Below are positions 36,140 through 43,101 of a stretch of 64,000 nt of DNA, piece by piece. The DNA is from Cryobacterium sp. PH31-AA6 (lineage in GTDB: Bacteria; Actinomycetota; Actinomycetes; Actinomycetales; Microbacteriaceae): assembly GCF_030063195.1 (NCBI RefSeq), contig NZ_JASISS010000001.1, positions 186,001 through 250,000 on the forward strand. Direction: 5' to 3'. Position 1 is the stretch's first letter. Each line of letters starts with the position of its first letter. The notes under the pieces were generated by a model. It was given only the letters and a program-made list of their open reading frames with translations. It was not told where the DNA came from and searched no databases. The translations under genes were made by a program, and so were the position numbers.

Positions 36140-36325
36140 TGATGGTTGGTGGGGTCAGGGTGGTCTGACTCAGAGCTTGTCTGACGCTTCGGCTGTCTTG
36201 GTCTCGATGCGTCGGCCGGTCTGGCCCTGACATTGTTTTGTCACGTTCAGGATGCCGATCATGACTTGATAGGAGCCTGGCTAAAGTCTCTTCACTGACC
36301 TGTCTGCCGGCAGCCTGAACGCTGA
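36140..36325 (+). ncRNA. Predicted IS110 bridge RNA with target and donor loops
   Basis: The non-coding left end contains two stem-enclosed loops. Target loop: stem GTCAGGG 36154-36160 with CCCTGAC 36225-36231; inside, GAGCTTGTC (36173-36181) equals the left target flank plus core, and GGTCTCGA (36200-36207) is the complement of core plus right flank TCGAGACC; a UUCG-capped hairpin (36183-36197) lies between them. Donor loop: 13-bp stem 36245-36257 with 36308-36320 (one mismatch); inside, ATAGGAGC (36269-36276) equals the right end of the element and TCACTGA (36292-36298) is the complement of its left end TCAGTGA. This is the layout described for IS621-type bridge RNA. RNA ends are approximate. 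Confidence 0.85.
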
Positions 36326-36351
36326 CCCTCACAAGAAGGGCTGTATTCAGA

Positions 36352-37419
36352 ATGACTGATGTGGACCGAAAAATCATTATCGGTGTCGATACTCACAAGG
36401 ATTTCCATCACGTTGCCGTGATTACGGCGCTGGGTGAATCGATCGGGGATCAGCGTTTCGACGCGACCCCGACCGGCTACCGGGACTTGATCGACTGGGT
36501 GCAGGCCCAGGGCGTCGTGCTCCGGGCCGGGGTCGAGGGAACCGGGTCTTATGGGGCTGGCCTCACGGCCCGGTTCCGCGGGCTGGGCTGGGACGTGATC
36601 GATGTCATCGCCCCCGACAAGCAGGAGCGGCGGCTGCGGGGCAAGACCGACCAGATCGACGCGTATTCCGCGGCCCGGGCTGTTCTCTCGCGGCGGGCGA
36701 GGACGGTTCCGAAGGTCAGGGACGGGCAGGTCGAAGCGATTCGCGCCCTGCGCACGACCCGGCGGTTGCTGGTCAAGCAGCGCACCGAAACCATCAATCA
36801 GCTCCACGGGCTGCTCGTCAGCGCCCCGGAAGAGCTGCGGGTCAAGCTCGCCGGACAGACCCGGAAGAACCTCGCCCTGGCCTGTTCGAAGCTGCGCGAC
36901 CGGGCCGGTGATGATGTCGTCACCGCCGCGACGAAAGACGCCGCCCGTTCCCTCGGCCGCCGCTTCGTTGACCTCACCGCTGAGGCGGCCCGGCTCGACA
37001 CCCGGATCCTGGTCCTGGTCACCGACTACGCACCCGAGTTGCTTGCCGTTCACGGTGTTGGCCCCGACGTTGCCGCTGCCCTGCTCACCGTCACGGGCGA
37101 GAACGTTGACCGGATCAGCAGCGAGTCCGCGCTCGCCCACCTCGCCGGAACCGCACCCATCCCCGCCTCATCGGGCAAAACCAACCGGCACCGCCTCAAC
37201 CGCGGCGGCAACCGGCAAGGCAACGCCGCGTTCCACCGGATCGTGCTCGTCCGAATGAAAACCCACCCCGAAACACGCGACTACGTCTTGAAAACCCTCG
37301 CCCGCGGCAAAACCAAACGCGACGCCATGCGCCTACTCAAACGCTACCTCGCCCGAGAAATCTTCCCCATCCTCAACGCCATCCAACAACGCCACACCCC
37401 AACCCAAATCGCCGCTTGA
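36352..37419 (+). CDS. IS110-family DEDD recombinase/transposase
   Basis: A 355-residue recombinase. The RuvC-like domain shows GVDTHKDFHHVAVIT (first Asp), RAGVEGTGSYGAGL (Glu) and GKTDQIDAYSAARA (paired Asp), the DEDD set. A coiled-coil region links to the Tnp_20 domain with GVGPDVAAALLTVTGENVDR and the catalytic serine in PIPASSGKTNRH (near residue 275), followed by RGGNRQGNAAFHRIVLVRM. It looks intact. In the family the protein uses a bridge RNA to pair donor and target DNA. Confidence 0.93.
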   Translation: MTDVDRKIIIGVDTHKDFHHVAVITALGESIGDQRFDATPTGYRDLIDWVQAQGVVLRAGVEGTGSYGAGLTARFRGLGWDVIDVIAPDKQERRLRGKTDQIDAYSAARAVLSRRARTVPKVRDGQVEAIRALRTTRRLLVKQRTETINQLHGLLVSAPEELRVKLAGQTRKNLALACSKLRDRAGDDVVTAATKDAARSLGRRFVDLTAEAARLDTRILVLVTDYAPELLAVHGVGPDVAAALLTVTGENVDRISSESALAHLAGTAPIPASSGKTNRHRLNRGGNRQGNAAFHRIVLVRMKTHPETRDYVLKTLARGKTKRDAMRLLKRYLAREIFPILNAIQQRHTPTQIAA

Positions 37420-37518
37420 CATCAATAGGAGCATCGAGACCCTCGCGACCACCCGGCACTTTCGCATCGCCCCGCCCGGTTCTACCATGTACTCCGTGGA
37501 CGCAAAGGTGCCGACACC

Positions 37519-38946
37519 ATGACCATGCTGGCGACGATCAGCGGCGGCCGCGTCGATCTCGATGAGCGCGCGGTGGCCGACCTCGCCACGCACCTGCGCG
37601 GCGAGCTGATCCGACCCCGCGACGCGGCCTACGACCAGGCGCGCCGGGTGTGGAACGGCTCGATCAGCCGATTCCCCGGCCTGATCGCCCGGTGCGCCTC
37701 CCGCGACGACGTGAGTGCCGCGGTTCGCTTTGCCCGACGCCATGATGTGCTGGTGGCGGTGCGCGGCGGCGGGCACAGCTTTCCGGGACACTCAGTCTGC
37801 GACGACGGACTGGTCATCGACCTGTCGCCGATGAACGGCATCCGGGTCGATCCCGACGCACGCACGGCGAGCGTGCAGGCCGGGGCGCTACTCGGCGATC
37901 TGGACCGCGCCACGCAGCAGCACGCGCTCGCGGTGCCGTCGGGGATCGTGACTCATACCGGTGTCGCCGGGCTCACCCTCGGCGGCGGCCTGGGCTGGCT
38001 GATGCGCAAGCACGGGCTGTCCATCGACCAGCTGCTGTCGGTGGGCATGGTCACGGCCGACGGCGAGTTCGTGCGGGCGAGCGCCACCGAGAACCCCGAG
38101 CTGTTCTGGGGAGTGCGCGGAGGCGGCGGCAACTTCGGGATCGTCACCGAGTTCGAGTTCCGGCTGAACCGGGTCGGCCCGATCCTTATGGCCGGGCCGG
38201 TCTTCTGGCCCGGGACCGAGTCGGTGAAGGTGCTGCGTTTCTACCGCGAGTGGATTGCCGAGGCGCCAGACGACCTGATGACCATGGTGGTGCACCGCCG
38301 CGCCCCCGATGCCGACTGGATGCCGTCCGATCTGCGCGGACAGCCCGTCGTCGCCGTCGTCAGCTGCTTCGCGGGCCCGGTGGATGACGGCGAAGAAGTG
38401 ATGAAGCCGCTGAAGGCGTTCGGTCATCCGGTCCTGGATCTGTGCGGGCCGAAGCCGTACCTGGAACATCAGGCCATGTTCGACCCCAGCTACCCGCCCG
38501 GCCGGTGGTACTACATGCGGTCCTGCGATGTCGCTGAGCTCACCGACGAGGTCATCGACATCACGGCCGATCACGCGGCCAGGATCACGTCCCCGCTGAC
38601 CGCATTCCCGATCTGGCAGGGCGGGGGAGCCGCGTCCCGCGTCGCCGAAGACGACACCGCGTTCCACGGGCGCGCGACCGGCCACACATTCAACATCACA
38701 GCCGCCACCGAGGGTCCCGACGGGTTCGACCGGGAACGCGACTGGGTGCGCAACTTCTGGTCAGACCTCGAGCCCTTCCATACCAGCGTCTACGTGAACT
38801 TCCTGATGGACGAGGGCGAAGAGCGGGTTCGGCAGGCGTACGGCGAGGCGAAGTACACCCGGCTCCGCGCCCTCAAACGCGCCTGGGATCCGGAGAATTT
38901 CTTCCGGCTGAACCAGAACATCGCGCCTCTGCCCGCTTTAGGGTGA
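37519..38946 (+). CDS. FAD-linked oxidase (berberine-bridge/BBE type)
   Basis: A 475-residue flavoprotein of the vanillyl-alcohol-oxidase fold. LVAVRGGGHSFPGHSVCDDG contains the His (near residue 87) that normally binds FAD covalently, with the following Cys placed somewhat closer than usual; GIVTHTGVAGLTLGGGLGWL is the pyrophosphate-binding motif. The C-terminal BBE segment ends VRQAYGEAKYTRLRALKRAW and DPENFFRLNQNI. Substrates of bacterial members are usually sugars or secondary metabolites and cannot be named here. It lies just to the right of the IS110 element. Confidence 0.85.
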   Translation: MTMLATISGGRVDLDERAVADLATHLRGELIRPRDAAYDQARRVWNGSISRFPGLIARCASRDDVSAAVRFARRHDVLVAVRGGGHSFPGHSVCDDGLVIDLSPMNGIRVDPDARTASVQAGALLGDLDRATQQHALAVPSGIVTHTGVAGLTLGGGLGWLMRKHGLSIDQLLSVGMVTADGEFVRASATENPELFWGVRGGGGNFGIVTEFEFRLNRVGPILMAGPVFWPGTESVKVLRFYREWIAEAPDDLMTMVVHRRAPDADWMPSDLRGQPVVAVVSCFAGPVDDGEEVMKPLKAFGHPVLDLCGPKPYLEHQAMFDPSYPPGRWYYMRSCDVAELTDEVIDITADHAARITSPLTAFPIWQGGGAASRVAEDDTAFHGRATGHTFNITAATEGPDGFDRERDWVRNFWSDLEPFHTSVYVNFLMDEGEERVRQAYGEAKYTRLRALKRAWDPENFFRLNQNIAPLPALG

Positions 38947-39046
38947 CCACCGTGAGCGTGGCCACCATGGCGACCACGGCACGGATGCCCGGGGTCGCGT
39001 TGGCGACGGCGCCCGGCTCCCGCTGGAGCCGCGTGATCGGTTAGCC

Positions 39047-39526
39047 GTGACGGGGGCATTCCGCGATAAGGGTTCTCGCCGGTCGGCGTGCGCCGACACG
39101 GGACGAGTGCGGTGGAGAACTGAGCGCGCGGAGGGCACCGTCAATCGCAAGGCCTTCCGTAAAATCGCCCAGGCCCCGCGGTGCACGGCGGCGGTCACCC
39201 GCGAGGACCGGGCGCACATCGACGACGTGCGCTACGCGCCGGTCAGCTTCCGGCAGTTCGTGCCCGCCGACCTCGACCTGCGGGTGATCGTGGTCTCGCA
39301 GGAGATCTTCGCGGCCTCGATCCGCTCCGAACCGGAATACCGCACCGGTATCGGCTCCGCGGAGATCAACGCGGACCAGCTGCCCGACGTCGCGGCGGCC
39401 AGGGTTATCTATCGGCGGTTGTGCGAATTTCTGCCGCGGCTGGGCAGTCGGCTGCCACACACTCGAAACCGCGAAACCGCGAAACCGCGAAACCGCGAGA
39501 CCGCGAGACCGCGAAACGCACCATAA
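39047..39526 (+). pseudogene. Remnant of an ATP-grasp (graspetide-maturase/RimK-like) enzyme
   Basis: Only part of a gene. The middle (APVSFRQFVPADLDLRVIVV, then EIFAASIRSEPEYRTG) resembles the C-terminal lobe of MvdD/RimK-type ATP-grasp ligases, where RxxVV and the following strands bind ATP. The N-terminal two thirds of such enzymes is missing, and the frame ends in an 8-bp tandem repeat translated as RNRETAKP. Family assignment is tentative. Confidence 0.45.
39464..39519 (+). repeat. 8-bp tandem repeat
   Basis: Seven consecutive copies of CGAAACCG, the fifth and sixth with CGAGACCG and the last imperfect. It terminates the ATP-grasp remnant. No relation in sequence to the GGTGGTCGAGC arrays except the shared CGAGACC word. 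Confidence 0.85.
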
Positions 39527-39588
39527 TGGTGCCAACTTGCGGACGGGAATCCGAAGCAGGTCGCGAGGCTCAAGACGGAGGCCAGCTA

Positions 39589-41001
39589 GTGGACCTAATC
39601 AATTGGGTGACTCACCGAATGAAATCGCCCCGCCGGACTCAACCGCGCTGGAGTGAGATCAAGGTGTCGAACCTCTCGAAATCGGCCGCACGGCCAACGC
39701 TGCCAATCGGATGGAAAGTGGCAGGGTACGCGGGAATGCTGGCCTTTTTCGTGGGTCTGGCTGGCTTGCTTGGCCTGGCACCGGTGGTTCAGAACTCTTT
39801 CGCGTGGCCTGCCGGGCCGCGATGTTGTGGTGACTGGGCGGACGAGGTACTCCTGTCTGTCCTGCAGGGAGGAAGGTATGCGGCTGCCGGAGTGGCCCTC
39901 GTGGGTCTCCTCCTTTCCGGGGCGTTCGTGGTCCGCCGCATCATGCTCCGTGTAAGGCCACGCTTTTGGACGATGACTCTGTTTTGGATGGTGCCAGCAG
40001 TGCTCGTCTTTTTCTTCTTCTCGGCAATCATCCCGATAGTCATAGCAGGACGAATGCCTCAGGAAGAGGACCTGGGTTTTGTTATTTGTATGGGGTCGAT
40101 GAGCTCGGCCGGGCTGTGGCTTGCCTTTCACGCAAATCGAACTCGTTCAGCCCCAGATGTAATTTGGGCCGCAGGGACCCAAGTCACACGGGAGGTCCAG
40201 GCAGTCATCATTGCATTCCTCGTGGCCGTTGCTCTCTTGGACAAATTCTCCGACGATCTCACGGCACTAATGTCGGACCAAATTTGGTCTGCGCTCAATT
40301 TCTTCACGATTGGCGTCTGGTTCCTTGTGATCGGGCCGGGTTGGACAGCCATCGTCACGGCCGAGACCCAGCTGGGTAAAAGAAGGCGCGGGTCGCGCGC
40401 TGCGCTGTCTTCAGGACACCAGGGATCGACAAGGAGGATCCCCGAAGTTCTGACTGTCCTCCTGTTCGCCGATGTCCTTGTGCCCTGGTTCTTCTGGCCC
40501 TTCTTCAACGTGACTAATCCGGAGGTCGTCTGGTTCTGGCTGGCGAATCTGGTTGCAGCAACGCTACTTCTGATCGCTCGGCTTCATCACCTTCGGGACG
40601 CGACCGACGACGAGTGGCCGAAATGTAGCGAAGCCGCGCGACAGCTCGTCGTCGTACATGGCTTCTCTGTTGCCTACGTCGCCCTCGAGAATATCTATCC
40701 GCACTATTCGAATTTGTTTGGTTACTACGCCATCACCGTCATCGGCGCGGTAATGGCGGCCTTGTGGATTCTGATTCTTGGCCCTGACCTGACTGTGTAC
40801 CGTGCGACGGTCACGCAGATTCGGCTTCGAGCGTGGCTTGCAAGCGAGGGAGAGGGTACGTCGACGGCTGCGCTTTCCCCTTGGGCATACCTAAAGTTCG
40901 CGTGGAAAGCAACCGTGGCGACGAGGTTCGAGACACCCATCCGGGCCTCGGAACTGGACGGCGAGAGGGCAACGGCCGTCGCAGACCCTGGCGTGAAGTG
41001 A
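39589..41001 (+). CDS. Polytopic membrane protein of unknown function
   Basis: I do not recognise this 470-residue protein with certainty. It has about ten membrane spans, among them WKVAGYAGMLAFFVGLAGLL, FWMVPAVLVFFFFSAIIPIV, EVQAVIIAFLVAVALLDKF, VLTVLLFADVLVPWFFWPFF and YYAITVIGAVMAALWILILG, and a short cytoplasmic tail. Topology is similar to the putative transporters of MAB_1171c (DUF6545) type, but I cannot confirm this. GTG 39589 is supported by GGAGG with 7-nt spacing. Third codon positions are clearly less G/C-biased than in the core genes, suggesting recent acquisition. Confidence 0.65.
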   Translation: MDLINWVTHRMKSPRRTQPRWSEIKVSNLSKSAARPTLPIGWKVAGYAGMLAFFVGLAGLLGLAPVVQNSFAWPAGPRCCGDWADEVLLSVLQGGRYAAAGVALVGLLLSGAFVVRRIMLRVRPRFWTMTLFWMVPAVLVFFFFSAIIPIVIAGRMPQEEDLGFVICMGSMSSAGLWLAFHANRTRSAPDVIWAAGTQVTREVQAVIIAFLVAVALLDKFSDDLTALMSDQIWSALNFFTIGVWFLVIGPGWTAIVTAETQLGKRRRGSRAALSSGHQGSTRRIPEVLTVLLFADVLVPWFFWPFFNVTNPEVVWFWLANLVAATLLLIARLHHLRDATDDEWPKCSEAARQLVVVHGFSVAYVALENIYPHYSNLFGYYAITVIGAVMAALWILILGPDLTVYRATVTQIRLRAWLASEGEGTSTAALSPWAYLKFAWKATVATRFETPIRASELDGERATAVADPGVK

Positions 41002-41234
41002 TCCATGACCCGACGCAGGGCCGATGCCGTCGTTCGCGCTTCGCGGCGGGATCAGCGATACGCGGCTGTTCTACGCGGCTGTGACCCGCGCCGCACCCGC
41101 TGGATTCAAAACGGGCATAGGGGAACCATGCTGAAACAAATGACGGATGTTGAAAAGTGGGGCGTGGGAGGGGCAGATTCGGCCTGGTCAGCAGCGCCAG
41201 GGTTTCTGATGCGTGTATCCGCGGGTGAGCTCAC

Positions 41235-42582
41235 GTGACCACCTCCCGAACCACCCACTACAGCGTGCTGGGAGTGCTGCATCCGTCAGCGCGCACGAGC
41301 TCAGGCGTGCCTATCGACGGATGCAGCGCACCAGCCATCCGGACACCGACGGTACCGCAGAGCAGTTCCGCATTGTGCAGGACGCGTGGGCCGCGCTGGG
41401 CACCCCTGACACGCGCGCGGCCTACGACTGCACGCTGAGTGCCGGTTCGGCTCACCACAGTGCGGCTGAGCCGCGGGTCGGACCGACGAGTCAGACGAAC
41501 CCCCAACCGAGTCGGTCATCGACAGCCGAGGAACGACCACGAGTTCGGCGTGCGGACAGACATGGGCATCCTGGGGGAAGTTTCCGCCTGAAATACCGTG
41601 ATCTGGTGATCGCCTGGCTGGTCAACCCCACCCCGCCGTCGCCGCCTGTGCCCTGGGTTCCGGCGCGCAAGGCGCGCGGCAGGTTTCTCCGCCAAGGGCT
41701 GCGACTGGGCGCGCAGATGACGACATCGTTCGCTGCGGTTGGAGCGGGCCTCGTCCTTTTCTTTGCCTGGAGACAGGGACTTCTCGCGGAGGGCATCGCC
41801 GCAATCTGGATGCCGCTGCTCCTGGTGGCCGGATTAGGCGGTTTGGCCGGAGCGATCAGTTCCGTACCCGTTTCAGTACTAAGGATGCACCGGGATTCCT
41901 ACCGCCGGGAACTCATCCGATATGCGAAGGAAAAGGCTGCGACGTTCGCCGCGGCCTAGGCAGATTTCCGCCGTGCGCAAAGGGCCTTCGAGATTGATCT
42001 CCGTGCCCGGCCGTCCAACACCGCACCACTTTTGGCGGCGCCGTACTCGGAGGACACCGTGCGAGTGGCGCCGCCGAGCATCCGTGTGTGGTGGGACCGG
42101 GCTCTGGCGTAGGAAAACACGGCCCGCGAGCTGGCTTCCGTCGGACCGCGCTTCTCGATTTGGCACGACGTGGAACTTGGTGCGGGGCACGCGCGGTTCG
42201 ATCACTTGGTAGTCGGTCCGCAGGGTCTGATCGTGATCGAATCCATGACCGAGGCGGGGCCGGTGACCGTGGAGCACGATTCTCGGCGGCACGGCGGCCG
42301 CACGGTTCCCGACGTGCGCGACACACTCCGGCCCCGTCTGGCGGACGTCGGCAAGACGTTGGGGATCGATGGTGCCTCGGCGACTCTCCTCGTCTATGCG
42401 GATTCAGCACTGCTCCGCCCCGGCTCCAGCAACTGGGCGGTGGAGCGATGCCGACCTTTGTCGTCGGGGCCAGGCATCTGGCTGCGGTACTGGGGCAAGG
42501 ACTGCCCGGTGTGGACGACGGTGCAACATGGCAGCTTGACCGCCTGCGGGCGACCGTCGCGGAGCGCGTGCGGTTCGCCTAG
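41235..42582 (+). pseudogene. Decayed J-domain / membrane / NERD protein gene
   Basis: One original gene broken four times. It starts at GTG 41235 (TTSRTTHYSVLGV), loses one base near 41275, and continues in the next frame with ASVSAHELRRAYRRMQRTSH and the J-domain HPD motif (SHPDTDG). Two membrane spans follow (SFAAVGAGLVLFFAW and AAIWMPLLLVAGLGGLAG). An amber codon at 41957 interrupts, the same frame continues, a second amber lies at 42110, and then a NERD nuclease domain is read (ENTARELASVGPRFSIWHDV, then FDHLVVGPQGLIVIES). A second one-base loss near 42447 leads to the true end (QLDRLRATVAERVRFA) at 42582. Each piece keeps coding-like composition. Confidence 0.75.
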
Positions 42583-42702
42583 AAGCCAGCGGCGCGAGCA
42601 GGGCCAATGCTGTGTCGCGAGGATAGAGGGGCAGGCATCGGCTTACCGCCGCTAGCTAAGCTGGCCATACGAATCGACGGTCACGCAATGGGGAGACACA
42701 CT

Positions 42703-43101
42703 TTGAAAAAGAGAATTAATGTGGTCGGTGCTGTCCTCACTCGGGGGCAGACGATTCTTGCGGCGCAACGTAGTTCGAGCATGTCTCTGCCCGGCATGTG
42801 GGAGTTCCCGGGAGGCAAGATTGAGCCGAACGAGTCACCGGAAGGGGCGTTGCTCCGCGAACTCGAAGAGGAACTGCTCTGCTCTGCAGAGGTTGGCAAC
42901 CATGTCGCGACCACCGAGCACGAGTATGACTTCGGCATCGTCATCCTCACGACCTACTACTGCAGGCTCGTCGGCAAGGAACCTCGCCTAACAGAGCACG
43001 CGGAGCTTCGCTGGGTGGATGCCGCTGAGCTTGACCAGCTTGAATGGGCCCCCGCCGATATTCCGGCAGTCGAGCGGGTTATGAAAGACTTCCTCGTTTG
43101 A
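42703..43101 (+). CDS. NUDIX hydrolase (MutT/CTP pyrophosphohydrolase-like)
   Basis: A 132-residue NUDIX protein. The NUDIX box is complete: GGKIEPNESPEGALLRELEE followed by EL fits G-x5-E-x7-R-E-x2-E-E. The N-terminus INVVGAVLTRGQTILAAQRS and the end LTEHAELRWVDAAELDQLEW resemble MutT/NudG enzymes that hydrolyse (oxidised or modified) nucleoside triphosphates. TTG 42703 is preferred because GGGGAG lies 7 nt upstream; ATG 42688 is possible. Its stop overlaps the start of the helicase gene (TTGA), so the two are coupled and probably work together. Confidence 0.88.
   Translation: MKKRINVVGAVLTRGQTILAAQRSSSMSLPGMWEFPGGKIEPNESPEGALLRELEEELLCSAEVGNHVATTEHEYDFGIVILTTYYCRLVGKEPRLTEHAELRWVDAAELDQLEWAPADIPAVERVMKDFLV

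Larger units (their letters stand above)
36133..37433 (+). mobile_element. IS110-family insertion sequence, 1301 bp
   Basis: Ends are defined by the interrupted repeat: left flank ...GAGCTTG, core TC at 36133-36134; right flank core TC at 37434-37435 then GAGACC. There are no terminal inverted repeats and no target duplication beyond the 2-bp core, as expected for IS110. The element holds a 5' non-coding region of about 215 bp, one DEDD transposase gene and a short right end containing ATAGGAGC. Confidence 0.9.

Noticed and set aside
41005..41238. 77-codon frame between the membrane protein and the J-domain remnant
   Set aside because: No ribosome site, no coding-like third-position bias and no recognisable sequence.
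41957..42112. Amber recoding in the J-domain/NERD gene
   Set aside because: Two TAG codons in one frame are suggestive, but the same gene also has two one-base losses, so decay is the simpler explanation.
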